A stretch of 64,000 nucleotides of DNA, taken from positions 62,001 through 126,000 of the forward strand of contig JAEWSH010000061.1 of assembly GCA_023398375.1 (NCBI GenBank), in the 5' to 3' direction. Position 1 is the first letter of the stretch. Each line of letters opens with the position of its first letter. The notes under the pieces were generated by a model that was given only the letters and a program-made list of their open reading frames with translations, was not told the DNA's origin and ran no database searches. Made by a program: the position numbers and the translations under genes. The stretch comes from Bacillota bacterium (GTDB lineage: Bacteria; Bacillota; Clostridia; Lachnospirales; Lachnospiraceae). This document shows, one piece after another, positions 8,740 to 17,552 of this stretch.

Positions 8740-9696
8740 CTATTCTAAATACATTTCAAGACCATCCAGCAAAGTAGGCACCCAGACTGTATAATGTTCT
8801 TTTCCCTCATAGACTTTGTATGTCAGTTTCAATCCACTATAATCTCTTGCCTTAACGTTCTCCACAAAATTTCTGATTGGTATTAGAAAATAACTTTCTT
8901 CTTCCTCTTCACCAACAGTCAGATAAACATTTGCATTCAGTACATTAGTCCTTTTTCCATATTCCTCTTCATAATCATCCAAAGAATTTCCACGCGTCCT
9001 TTCGAAGAACGTTGGACTTGCAAGCACGTAATTTTTAAATATATCTTTTGTCAATCCATCACTCTGGAATAAACTGTAAAGCATGAAATAACCACCAAAT
9101 GATGCACCGCAAAAAGTCCTGTTGCCGGCATCAATATGATAATTGCTTTCAACATATGGTATCACACCCTTTATAATCATCGTAAGAAATTTATCCGGTT
9201 CACGCAGCAGATCCCGCTCCCGAATTGTGTCAAAATCATAATCATCCGGGTAACCGATTCCAATCAGTATAAACTCCTTCGTTTTTCCTGCCTGATATAG
9301 TTCTTTTATAGATCCATAATCTTCACGTCGCCAATAGCAATCCGTCAAATAGACCACCGGATATGCTATGCTATCATCATAATCATCCGGCAGGCACACA
9401 TCGATTACAAACGCATCATCGATATTATCAGGATATACAAAAGTCTGCGTCCAAAGCTCCCGCTGCAGCGTTTCTCCAATTTTTAACTCTACTTTTGAGG
9501 TTTCTTCATTAGAGGTATCTTTGCCTGAACTATCCTCACTTGAAGTTTTTTCGCTCAGGGTACTCTCCGTTAAAGTTTCGTCCCCAATTTCTACCTTATT
9601 CTCATATACTTCTTCCTCTTTTTTTTCACATCCTGTTCCGCATAACGTAAGGAACAACACAATGCATAAACAAGTAATACAACTCTTCCCTTTCAT
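8740..9696 (-). CDS. Secreted alpha/beta-hydrolase, esterase of the Fes/IroE (PF00756) type
   Basis: 318 residues. An N-terminal signal ends in a cysteine-containing segment (LCGTGC, Cys23), probably a lipoprotein, followed by a Ser/Thr/Glu-rich linker to about residue 75. The catalytic domain contains FPDN..PVVYLTDCYW and the nucleophile elbow GASFGG, typical of the putative-esterase family that includes enterochelin esterases and feruloyl esterases. A conserved late His is present in GKEHYTVW. It acts outside the membrane. Substrate is unknown; it stands alone between two unrelated genes. Confidence 0.85.
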   Translation of the reverse strand: MKGKSCITCLCIVLFLTLCGTGCEKKEEEVYENKVEIGDETLTESTLSEKTSSEDSSGKDTSNEETSKVELKIGETLQRELWTQTFVYPDNIDDAFVIDVCLPDDYDDSIAYPVVYLTDCYWRREDYGSIKELYQAGKTKEFILIGIGYPDDYDFDTIRERDLLREPDKFLTMIIKGVIPYVESNYHIDAGNRTFCGASFGGYFMLYSLFQSDGLTKDIFKNYVLASPTFFERTRGNSLDDYEEEYGKRTNVLNANVYLTVGEEEEESYFLIPIRNFVENVKARDYSGLKLTYKVYEGKEHYTVWVPTLLDGLEMYLE

Positions 9697-9954
9697 TTCC
9701 TCTCCCCCTCAGGAATATTTTATACATAACGAAGCATAACATTTCTATTTTGAATAATCAAATATAATTCTCATATATTTTGATTTTTTAATGCATTCTG
9801 TTTAATTATCTGGCATAATAAGGGAAAGGTATACAATGACTATGTATCGCACATCATAATGTTCATAGAACAAGCAATGACAACTGCTGGTGTTCTGCAA
9901 AATCTTGCCCATATGTATCTTATCAAATTTATGTAGAAAGGATTTGATTCGTCT

Positions 9955-11199
9955 ATGAAAACATTCGAAGAATTGTATTATGAGGTTCTGGTCCGAACCC
10001 TGAAAGAAAAAGATTCCTCTTTTCTTGAAAAATTGGAACTGTATGACACCCACCATCTTGATTGCCTGCTGTATCCTGAAAAACATCCTTTGGTCCTCCA
10101 AACGGGAGAATGCGGCTGTGAAGATCAAACTTGTGTTAAAGTATGTCCCTTTCATGCCATCCACCCAGGCGAAGCTGGTGAACCCATCATTGACGAAGAC
10201 AAATGCACCGGCTGCGACATCTGTATACAGGAATGCCGCGCAAAGAATCTTACTGCCAGCAAAGATGTGATTCCGGCACTTCGTGCAATGCGTTCTCACA
10301 ACGACCTGGTCTATGCCTTGGTCGCACCAGCCTTTCTCGGTCAATTCAGCAACGAGGTCACTCCCGGAAAGCTTCGTAATGCATTGAAAAAAGCAGGCTT
10401 TGATGGAATGATTGAAGTTTCTCTTTTTGCAGATATCCTTACCCTAAAGGAAGCACTGGAATTTGATAAAAACATTAAGACGGAACAGGATTATCAATTG
10501 ACTAGCTGCTGCTGTCCGGTGTGGATTTCTATGATTCGTAAAATTTACAAAGAGCTGATTCCTCATGTTCCTCCTGCAGTATCTCCTATGATTGCCTGCG
10601 GGCGGGCAGTCAAAACGCTGCATCCTAACGCTTTGACTGTTTTCATCGGACCTTGTCTTGCTAAAAAAGCGGAAGCCAGAGAAAAGGACATCGCAGATGC
10701 CGTCGATTTTGTACTGACCTTTCAGGAAGTACAGGATATCTTCCGTGTTATGGAAATCGACCCTGCCACGATGGAAGAAAGCGAAAAGGACCATTCCTCC
10801 CGTGCGGGCAGGATCTATGCTCATACCGGTGGTGTCAGCGAAGCAGTTGTCTCCACTCTGGAGCAGCTCAAACCAAACCGCACGATTTCTGTCCGTACGC
10901 AAAAAGCAGACGGTGTGCCTGCATGCAAAGCACTGATTCAGGATATTCTTTCCGGCAATGGCGATGCCAACTTCTTTGAAGGTATGGGCTGCGTCGGCGG
11001 CTGTGTCGGCGGTCCCAAGGTTTTGATTCCTCATGAAGAAGGACGTGTCCATGTAGAAGAATACGGTAATACTGCCCCATTTCAGACTCCAATCGATAAT
11101 CCTTATGTAATCGAACTGCTTCACCGTTTGGGATTAGATACTATAGAAAGCCTTCTCGAAAAAAGTGATATCTTCACAAGGGATTTTGGCAATCAATAA
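9955..11199 (+). CDS. [FeFe]-hydrogenase-like iron-sulfur protein, non-canonical (group D-like)
   Basis: 414 residues. Two 4Fe-4S ferredoxin sites lie at 53-94 (C53, C55, C60, C64; then CTGCDICIQEC at 84-94). The hydrogenase H-domain follows: L1 TSCCCPVW at 183-190, L2 GPCLAKK at 232-238, and L3 EGMGCVGGC at 342-350 with Cys346 and Cys350. The four H-cluster cysteine positions are retained, but the motifs depart from those of catalytic enzymes (TSCCPAW / MPCTAKK / MECPGGC); notably the Met of L2 and the Glu-Cys-Pro of L3 are changed. This pattern is that of the short group D or sensory-type homologues of Clostridia, whose role is unsettled. The gene is monocistronic, with a strong terminator 30 bases downstream. 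Confidence 0.85.
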   Translation: MKTFEELYYEVLVRTLKEKDSSFLEKLELYDTHHLDCLLYPEKHPLVLQTGECGCEDQTCVKVCPFHAIHPGEAGEPIIDEDKCTGCDICIQECRAKNLTASKDVIPALRAMRSHNDLVYALVAPAFLGQFSNEVTPGKLRNALKKAGFDGMIEVSLFADILTLKEALEFDKNIKTEQDYQLTSCCCPVWISMIRKIYKELIPHVPPAVSPMIACGRAVKTLHPNALTVFIGPCLAKKAEAREKDIADAVDFVLTFQEVQDIFRVMEIDPATMEESEKDHSSRAGRIYAHTGGVSEAVVSTLEQLKPNRTISVRTQKADGVPACKALIQDILSGNGDANFFEGMGCVGGCVGGPKVLIPHEEGRVHVEEYGNTAPFQTPIDNPYVIELLHRLGLDTIESLLEKSDIFTRDFGNQ

Positions 11200-11225
11200 A
11201 CCAGTACAACGAATAACATAAGAAG

Positions 11226-11280
11226 AAAGCTGGAAGAATCAACAATATTCGTGTTTGCGGATTCTTCCAGCTTTCTTTTT
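11226..11280 (+). terminator. Rho-independent terminator of the hydrogenase-like gene
   Basis: AAAGCTGGAAGAATC pairs perfectly with GATTCTTCCAGCTTT, followed by CTTTTT. Confidence 0.92.
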
Positions 11281-11386
11281 ATGTTCGGTTTATATCAAAT
11301 CCTGCTTCATATCCTCCAGCTTATTTATGATATCAACAGACAACTCTGCCCTGAACAATTCAAAATTATTCCTGATAATGGTTCAG

Positions 11387-12514
11387 CTAATCTGCATTTT
11401 CCGTACTAACTCCATCAGAAATCTGAAATTCTACACACAATGGAATATTATCATGAATTCCAGCATCTTTCTCTACAATAATGTTTTTTATAAAGAGATA
11501 TTCTCCTGCTGGTAAATTTCCATAAAGCCATCTCCAATCTACCTCTACCTGTTTCGATTCATTGGCAGGAATTGAATAAGCAATATCTGTAAAAGCCCAG
11601 TTATCAATGATATATGGAACATCAATCCAGGAATCATTTTTCTTTTGTTGTAATTTATACTCCTCTCCATATTCTATTTCCTGATCAGAATTATTAAAAA
11701 TCTGAAATGTTGCCCCAGCATTAGATAACTCTGATTGTATTATATTCATTCCATACAGACCGGAACTCAACATATCACCTTTATAATCTTTAAAATAGCT
11801 GTCAAAAAGTAAAAAGATCATATCACCTTCTACATACTTCAAATCTCCAATGGTCCAGTCTGGAAATATCAGATAACCATAATACTGATAGCCATCTTCA
11901 TGAAATTCTACTCCGCGTTCTGAACAAGATCCCAGCTGCTCATCCATAAATGTACTGCTATCTGCAAATTTGTCGAACAAATCGATTCCTTCCATGGAAT
12001 AAGCTTCTTTTGATAATTTCTTTTCTAATACGTTGTATACATACATATCATCTTCACTGATGGGATGCAGATAAACACTTGTACCATCTGATGATACATT
12101 TACCTCACAATAATTATCTCCCTGTGTAGAATCGCATCCAATAGATTTCAGATCCATAGCTCCTATCATACTTCTTGTGTCTATAGAATATACAAACAGC
12201 CCAAAATACCCATGAAAAATGATAATATCATTTCCTGCATAGTCAAGCACCGGAGCGTCCGCTCCAAGATTCGTATTCCTTTGGATTTTTGGTGGTGTAA
12301 CTGTAACAGTGGAAACCCTTTCACTCACTCCGTCATTCTCATCTGATAAGTTATTACTTCCTGTCAAATCTGTTAATGTGCGTTTATTGTATTCAGCCTT
12401 ATTCGAATTTGTTAATAGCCCAATCATAAGAACAATGATTAAGACCACCGCAATTACTGCTGCGACAAGGATAGATTTATTATCATTCATAATATTCTTA
12501 ATCCTCCTTTCCAT
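11387..12514 (-). CDS. Membrane-anchored extracellular protein with C-terminal Ig-like (Big_14-type) domain
   Basis: 375 residues. One membrane helix at about 15-37 (ILVAAVIAVVLIIVLMIGLL) with a short basic cytoplasmic end, then a beta-rich extracellular region. The last 110 residues (GATFQIFNNSDQEIEYGEEY, WAFTDIAYSIPANESKQVEVDW, YGNLPAGEYLFIKNI) have the sequence pattern of the Ig-like Big_14 domain often seen in Clostridia surface proteins. The middle part is unassigned and may form a propeller-like sensor. No operon partner is evident, and no function can be given. Confidence 0.75.
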   Translation of the reverse strand: MERRIKNIMNDNKSILVAAVIAVVLIIVLMIGLLTNSNKAEYNKRTLTDLTGSNNLSDENDGVSERVSTVTVTPPKIQRNTNLGADAPVLDYAGNDIIIFHGYFGLFVYSIDTRSMIGAMDLKSIGCDSTQGDNYCEVNVSSDGTSVYLHPISEDDMYVYNVLEKKLSKEAYSMEGIDLFDKFADSSTFMDEQLGSCSERGVEFHEDGYQYYGYLIFPDWTIGDLKYVEGDMIFLLFDSYFKDYKGDMLSSGLYGMNIIQSELSNAGATFQIFNNSDQEIEYGEEYKLQQKKNDSWIDVPYIIDNWAFTDIAYSIPANESKQVEVDWRWLYGNLPAGEYLFIKNIIVEKDAGIHDNIPLCVEFQISDGVSTENAD

Positions 12515-12558
12515 ATTTTCCTCATCAAATGCAAGTTATTTACTCATAATATACATTT

Positions 12559-13254
12559 CTACTCCATGAACATATATGAAACAATCCCGTTAATATGATA
12601 TTGCATGGTATCAAATACCGGAACAGAAAGAACTTCGTTTGCATACATTAAAGGCAGCTCAGTACATCCCATGATAATAGCTTCAATATTTTCTTCAAGA
12701 ATCAGACGTTGAATTATCTTGTTTATATTATTTTTTGAATCATTATTAACAATTCCAAACTCCAATTCCTCTGCAATTACTGTATCAATATATTTTCTTT
12801 CCTCTTCATTCGGCACGATCACATCAATGTCATTTTCAATGAACAGTTTTCTAAAATAAGGCTGTTCCATTGTAAAGCGGGTGCCCAGCCATGCTATTTT
12901 TTCCAACCCCTGCGATTGGATTGCTTTATAAGTAGGTTCAACGATACTAAGCAATGGTACATTAGCTTTACTTTGGAGTGTATCAAACACGACATGCGGG
13001 GTATTAGACGCTAAAACTATAAAATCCACACCACTTCTCTCAAGATTATAAATTCCTTTTAGAAGATAATCCGCTAATTCCTCATATTTTTCTGCCTTAC
13101 AATATCCTAACATTTCATACATATTAACAGTTTCTATTGTTAATGCAGGGAAATAATCATTCTCATCCCTTTTTTTGAATCTGGTTGCAATCTCTTTATA
13201 ATACAATAAAGTCGATTCCGGTCCCATTCCTCCAAGTATTCCTAATTTTTTCAT
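12559..13254 (-). CDS. Aspartate/glutamate racemase family protein with Ser in place of first catalytic Cys
   Basis: 231 residues from the ATG preceded by GGAGG at a 7-base distance; an in-frame ATG further upstream lacks an RBS. KKLGILGGMGPEST opens the Asp/Glu racemase fold. Family enzymes use two thiols. Here the N-terminal one is replaced (LASNTPH, Ser83) while the C-terminal one is kept (MGCTELP, Cys197), comparable to the Thr83/Cys197 arrangement known for E. coli YgeA. It may therefore act on few or unusual amino acids or be one-sided. It ends 44 bases before the membrane-protein gene. Confidence 0.88.
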   Translation of the reverse strand: MKKLGILGGMGPESTLLYYKEIATRFKKRDENDYFPALTIETVNMYEMLGYCKAEKYEELADYLLKGIYNLERSGVDFIVLASNTPHVVFDTLQSKANVPLLSIVEPTYKAIQSQGLEKIAWLGTRFTMEQPYFRKLFIENDIDVIVPNEEERKYIDTVIAEELEFGIVNNDSKNNINKIIQRLILEENIEAIIMGCTELPLMYANEVLSVPVFDTMQYHINGIVSYMFME

Positions 13255-13336
13255 AGCAATATCCTCCTTTAAAATTTTCATGTAATACATCCTGCGAATA
13301 TTTTCTGAAGTTTATTATTATTTTAACCTATCCTAT

Positions 13337-13753
13337 TTAAAAATTCATCTTTCTAGATGGCTGACCAGGAAAATCGGTAATAATTATAGAACCATGTTCT
13401 ATGTAAAACACTTTAAATATTGGATTTTCTGCTGTCTTATATCCTAATTTTACAGAATCATATACGTTTAATACTTTTTCTCTTATTCCCATATCTTCAC
13501 AAAATGTTATCTTTCCACTTACTCGAATCGTAACCATCTCTTTTGATGTGGCAACATATTCAACAAAAGGTACTTCTAATAATTGTTTATAAACGTCTTT
13601 TAAACTATTTGTGCAAAAATAAAACCTACCTTCCTCCTCCATCATAAATCCAAATGGTCTAACTCTAGGTTTACCATTATCTATTGTAGCTAGACATCCA
13701 TTTGTATTGTCTCTAAAAAATTTTACCATTTCTTTGATTATTATCTCTTCCAT
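13337..13753 (-). CDS. Pyridoxamine 5'-phosphate oxidase-like flavin-binding protein
   Basis: 138 residues from the ATG with GAGG upstream. The split-barrel pattern is clear (GCLATIDNGKPRVRPFGFMMEEEGRFYFCTNSLKDVYKQL compressed here to its first 70 residues, then VEYVATSKEM..IRVSGKITF). Proteins of this type bind FMN or F420 and act as small reductases or oxidases. It diverges from an HxlR-type regulator 131 bases away, which most likely controls it in response to a quinone or thiol-reactive compound. Confidence 0.85.
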   Translation of the reverse strand: MEEIIIKEMVKFFRDNTNGCLATIDNGKPRVRPFGFMMEEEGRFYFCTNSLKDVYKQLLEVPFVEYVATSKEMVTIRVSGKITFCEDMGIREKVLNVYDSVKLGYKTAENPIFKVFYIEHGSIIITDFPGQPSRKMNF

Positions 13754-13884
13754 CACAATCACCTCATTGATTTTACTATTCGTTACAAGTATAATAGTAT
13801 AGTAACATAACTAAACACACAAGTACGCACATTTACATGAGATAGTCATTTCAATATGACTATTACGAAAGGATTAAATTTATC

Positions 13885-14277
13885 ATGGAAAATATTTCAT
13901 ATCTTTGTCCAGTAACAGCAGTTCAAAACACTCTTATGGGGAAATGGAAGTTGACAATCTTATGGATTCTGCATACAAAAACAAGAAGATTTAATGAAAT
14001 TAAAAAAATTATACCAGATATTTCGCATGGTGTATTAACTCAACAATTAAGAGAACTCGAAAGAGACAATCTGATAAATCGTAAAGTTTACAATGAAGTT
14101 CCACCAAAAGTCGAATATTCTTTGACCCAAACGGGCTTAAGCTTTATTCCTGTAATGATACAAATTATGGAATGGGGTGCTACATATGTTACAAAAATGA
14201 CAAACTGCGATATGGACATCTGTATATCTAATAATTTCCCTTGTAATAAATGCCATGACATAAGAAAATTGGATTAA
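13885..14277 (+). CDS. HxlR-family winged-helix transcriptional regulator
   Basis: 130 residues. CPVTAVQNTLMGKWKLTILWIL at 8-29 is the HxlR signature with its N-terminal cysteine, followed by the winged helix (FNEIKKIIPDISHGVLTQQLRELERDNLI). Four further cysteines near the C-terminus (CDMDICISNNFPCNKC) could be redox sensing. It is divergently transcribed from the flavin-binding protein gene, and the shared 131-base region should hold both promoters. Confidence 0.92.
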   Translation: MENISYLCPVTAVQNTLMGKWKLTILWILHTKTRRFNEIKKIIPDISHGVLTQQLRELERDNLINRKVYNEVPPKVEYSLTQTGLSFIPVMIQIMEWGATYVTKMTNCDMDICISNNFPCNKCHDIRKLD

Positions 14278-14314
14278 TATTTAGTCAATAAATGTTCCCG
14301 TATGAAATAAAGAA

Positions 14315-14345
14315 AACCTCGAAAACACTGGGGTTTTCGGGGTTG
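14315..14345 (+). terminator. Rho-independent terminator of the hxlR-type gene
   Basis: AACCTCGAAAAC pairs with GTTTTCGGGGTT (one G-U pair), followed by TGGTTTG. It can also serve the convergent homoserine dehydrogenase gene. Confidence 0.7.
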
Positions 14346-14407
14346 GTTTGTAGTGTTCATTGAGCATAAAACAACGTTAAAATCACTCTTTAATTTTATA
14401 GAATCCC

Positions 14408-15445
14408 TTAATGATCTTCTATTTTTATTTCACTGACATTCACTTTTTTACATGTGGCCTCGCCAGATAATTGGAACCAATAGCTTTGTTTAAAAATATC
14501 AATCAGATCTTCATACATTACCGATGCCGTTTCTTTTCCTCCTGCACCCTTACCATAATATGCCCTTACTCCACTACAACTGCTGTCTACAAATACAAGA
14601 TTATAATTTTCCTTTACATGATACAGCATACTAACTTTTTCCATTTCAACCGGACCAACATAATATGAAATTTGGTTATTACCGTATCTTTCTATATAAA
14701 AAATCTGCCTGACATTCGTATCCTTAAAAACTTTCAGATTTTCAGTGGCATTAGTCGAAATCGGAACTATTTCATCGCAATTAATATCTAATTTCATTCC
14801 TATTCCAGCTAATATTTTCATTTTATACGCAGCATCCCACCCATCAATATCTTCAGATGAATCATTTTCTGTAATACCCTTTTCCCTGGCTATATTTAAA
14901 GCCCTGTCAAAATCAATGTCGTACTTTTCCATGAAGGATAATACATAGTTGGTCGTGGCATTAATTACCCCATACATTCTATTAATTTCATTTTTATTTG
15001 ACATACTCATTAATGTCCGGCAAATTGGAATTGCCCCACCGACAGTAGCTTCAAAACGCAGCTGAACATTATAATAATTTGCCATGTCGATGATATGACT
15101 CATATTACGGGCAAGACATTTTTTACTTGACATCACAATGTGTTTCCCTTTTCTTATTGCATCGTCAATAATCTCAACTGTTTTGTCAGCGCCTGCTCCT
15201 CCCATACATTCAATACAAATTTGAATATTAGGATCATTAATTGCTTCTTTATAGTCGGTTGTCATATAGATACCAGACACATCAACATTTCTTTTTTTAT
15301 TAATATCTCTTACAAAGATCGAACGTATTTCAAACGCAATATCAAGTTTATCTCCACTAAAAAAATGATTCTCTTTTATTAATTTGAATACTTCTTCTCC
15401 AACAGTTCCAAGTCCCAAAAAGGCCACACCTACTTTTTTTACCAT
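14408..15445 (-). CDS. hom: Homoserine dehydrogenase
   Basis: 345 residues. Nucleotide-binding Rossmann motif GLGTVGEE at 11-18 and the family block FEATVGGAIPICRTL with GVINATTNYVLS, which shape the aspartate-semialdehyde site. DGWDAAYKMKILAG carries the conserved Asp and catalytic Lys region. It reduces aspartate semialdehyde to homoserine for threonine and methionine synthesis. The C-terminal ACT domain seen in many homologues (about 430 residues) is absent, so threonine feedback through ACT is not expected. RBS AGGAGG. A divergent LysR-type gene 122 bases away is the likely regulator. The position far from other threonine genes suggests a second copy or a secondary-metabolic role. Confidence 0.9.
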   Translation of the reverse strand: MVKKVGVAFLGLGTVGEEVFKLIKENHFFSGDKLDIAFEIRSIFVRDINKKRNVDVSGIYMTTDYKEAINDPNIQICIECMGGAGADKTVEIIDDAIRKGKHIVMSSKKCLARNMSHIIDMANYYNVQLRFEATVGGAIPICRTLMSMSNKNEINRMYGVINATTNYVLSFMEKYDIDFDRALNIAREKGITENDSSEDIDGWDAAYKMKILAGIGMKLDINCDEIVPISTNATENLKVFKDTNVRQIFYIERYGNNQISYYVGPVEMEKVSMLYHVKENYNLVFVDSSCSGVRAYYGKGAGGKETASVMYEDLIDIFKQSYWFQLSGEATCKKVNVSEIKIEDH

Positions 15446-15567
15446 ACAAAATCCTCCTGAAATGAATATACTTGACTAAGAGATGATGAAATAGTATCAT
15501 CATTTTTATAATAAGTAAAATTAATAGTTATAATACTATAATTCAATTTTTTTGATAGGTGGTCACA

Positions 15568-16461
15568 ATGGAAATACGTAATATCATTTCATTTTTAAAA
15601 GTTGCAGAACTTAACAGCTTTTCTAAGGCAGCTATTGAACTAGGCTATTCTCAATCGAATATTACAATGCAAATCAAACAACTTGAAAGTGAATTAAATT
15701 GCTTATTATTTGACCGTATTGGAAAAGGGATATCTCTTACTCAAAAAGGTAAGGAATTTATGAAATATGCAATCTCAATTAAATCATCCGTTGAAAATGC
15801 CAAACTCTCTTTAACTGATAATCCGACTCCTTCGGGGCAATTAGTTATCGGTATACTGGAATCATTATGTATCACTTATCTGCCTGAACTCATTCGTAAG
15901 TTTTATAAAAAATACCCTAATGTAAATACCATTATAAGTATTGGAACATATGAAGAACTTTCCGCATTATTAAATCGTAACAAAATTGATTTACTTTGGA
16001 CTTTCGATAAACCAATAACAAATAAAAATTGGTTGAAAGCTTTGGAATCTCCGAGTGCAATCAAAGTAATCGCCTCTCCTGCCCATTGTTTACTATTGAG
16101 TGGAGAACCGATTAATTTGTCTTCTCTAAAAAATTGCACTTTTATATTTACGGAACAAAACTGTAGTTATCGAAATTATTTTGAAGATCTATTACAAGCA
16201 CAAGGTATCCCTTACAATGTTTTTTTGGAAATTGGAAATACTGAAATCATAAAAAGGTTTGTAGAATCCGGATTGTGTCTATCTGTTTTACCTGATTTTA
16301 CTCTTCAAAACGAATTATCTAATAAGACAATCAAGGTAGTCAATCTATCTGATTTTCATTTAAATATGTATAGTCAGATCTTTTATCATAAAAATAAAAT
16401 GCTGACATCTGCAATGAAAGAATTTATAAATCATCTTCAAGATTATTTATTAAAAATATAA
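15568..16461 (+). CDS. LysR-family transcriptional regulator
   Basis: 297 residues from ATG with GGTGG upstream (an in-frame GTG lies 9 bases earlier inside the RBS). The winged helix is at 1-60 (FLKVAELNSFSKAAIELGYSQSNITMQIKQLE), then the LysR substrate-binding domain. It is divergent from hom, the usual LysR arrangement, so hom is its probable target. The effector is unknown. Confidence 0.92.
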   Translation: MEIRNIISFLKVAELNSFSKAAIELGYSQSNITMQIKQLESELNCLLFDRIGKGISLTQKGKEFMKYAISIKSSVENAKLSLTDNPTPSGQLVIGILESLCITYLPELIRKFYKKYPNVNTIISIGTYEELSALLNRNKIDLLWTFDKPITNKNWLKALESPSAIKVIASPAHCLLLSGEPINLSSLKNCTFIFTEQNCSYRNYFEDLLQAQGIPYNVFLEIGNTEIIKRFVESGLCLSVLPDFTLQNELSNKTIKVVNLSDFHLNMYSQIFYHKNKMLTSAMKEFINHLQDYLLKI

Positions 16462-16498
16462 ATTCACTGATTTTTAAAGGATTTCCATTTTGTATTAT

Positions 16499-17371
16499 TC
16501 AATAAATCGCACTGGCATCCTTCGGAAGCAGTCTCACGTGTTCTAAAAATTCTCTGGCATTTTTACCTTCCACCGCATTATACTGATATCTTAATTTTTC
16601 ACCAACGTAAATCGCCGTTTGCTCAAATAGATCGCACATTCTCATTACTGCTTCCCATGCTTCTGGTATTGATCCTGAAAAATAAGTAGCTAGATATACT
16701 TCCCATTCCGGTTCTTCTAACCAGCGATACATATACTTCCCTGATTTTCCAGTGCTCACTGAAAAATCTGTAAGTAAACCTACCTTCCATGATAAAAGTT
16801 TTTCCAATTGCTTTCTTACATGAAAATTCACCATATCCTGCACATAGGGTATCTCACCCCTCCAAAGTCCCTTGGCAACATTATTCAGACACCACCAGAA
16901 CTCATTACAGGCACATAAATACTGAGCCTCTGCTGGTTTCTTGACCCAATAATCCTGATCAGTTGATTCCGGTATATCCGGAAGTATATTATTTTTATCT
17001 AATAAAATGATACACAGTTTATCATCAGCAATGTGTTCTTGTGCGTGTGATATTGTCTCAACATGCAAGTCTAATCGGTTTCCATCTGAAAATTGCATCA
17101 GCCATCCATAGGAGTTTTCTTTATCACTGGGATAATCGGGAGATTCATCCGGATACTGCATCAATAAAATCTCTCCAAAGTTCTCTATCCACTTTTTATC
17201 ATCAATGAAACTACCAGTTTCATTTACTACAAAGCCAATATCAAAATCTTGAAATATGTCCGGTGGAACATTGCCGTTGGTTCTTGATCCATTCATATAT
17301 ACTGCAAGAACACGCTCATCTTTTTTTGCTGTTTTTAAAATCAAATCATACATTTCTTGTTCTGTTCGCAC
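16499..17371 (-). CDS. Aminoglycoside 6-adenylyltransferase (ANT(6)-like)
   Basis: 290 residues from a GTG start with GGAGG 8 bases upstream. The nucleotidyltransferase signature GSR at 28-30 and the metal-binding DFD at 42-44 (FQDFDIGF) match the ANT(6)/AadK family, and the C-terminal helical part (FWWCLNNVAKGLWRGEIPYVQDM) is typical. Family members adenylylate streptomycin at position 6. Whether this chromosomal homologue confers resistance is not shown. A decayed fragment resembling a NUDIX gene precedes it. Confidence 0.88.
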   Translation of the reverse strand: MRTEQEMYDLILKTAKKDERVLAVYMNGSRTNGNVPPDIFQDFDIGFVVNETGSFIDDKKWIENFGEILLMQYPDESPDYPSDKENSYGWLMQFSDGNRLDLHVETISHAQEHIADDKLCIILLDKNNILPDIPESTDQDYWVKKPAEAQYLCACNEFWWCLNNVAKGLWRGEIPYVQDMVNFHVRKQLEKLLSWKVGLLTDFSVSTGKSGKYMYRWLEEPEWEVYLATYFSGSIPEAWEAVMRMCDLFEQTAIYVGEKLRYQYNAVEGKNAREFLEHVRLLPKDASAIY

Positions 17372-17376
17372 TCATA

Positions 17377-17531
17377 GCACCTCCGTTACAGCATCCATAG
17401 CCAACTTTAAAGCCACTGCAAATGTATCATTTCCCCAATTCCTGATATTAATCTATATGTGTCTTTGAAAGAATAACTGCAAACTTTAGTTTTTCATCAT
17501 CTACTTTATTATAAAAATTTACTTTGGGCAT
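17377..17531 (-). pseudogene. Gene remnant (27-codon start resembling a NUDIX hydrolase, then decayed)
   Basis: After GAGAGGTGCAAT the minus strand opens at ATG 17531 with MPKVNFYNKVDDEKLKFAVI, like the N-terminus of small NUDIX proteins, but reaches TAA at 17448. Another short open stretch (RNWGNDTFAVALKLAMDAV) runs into the ANT(6) start. This looks like an internally deleted gene; the family assignment is tentative. Confidence 0.35.
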
Positions 17532-17552
17532 ATTGCACCTCTCAAATTCTTG

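Noticed and set aside
9802..11124. Two long minus-strand open frames (about 180 and 226 codons) antisense to the hydrogenase-like gene.
   Set aside because: They lack recognisable domains and RBS and mirror the codon structure of the real plus-strand gene, which has clear Fe-S motifs.
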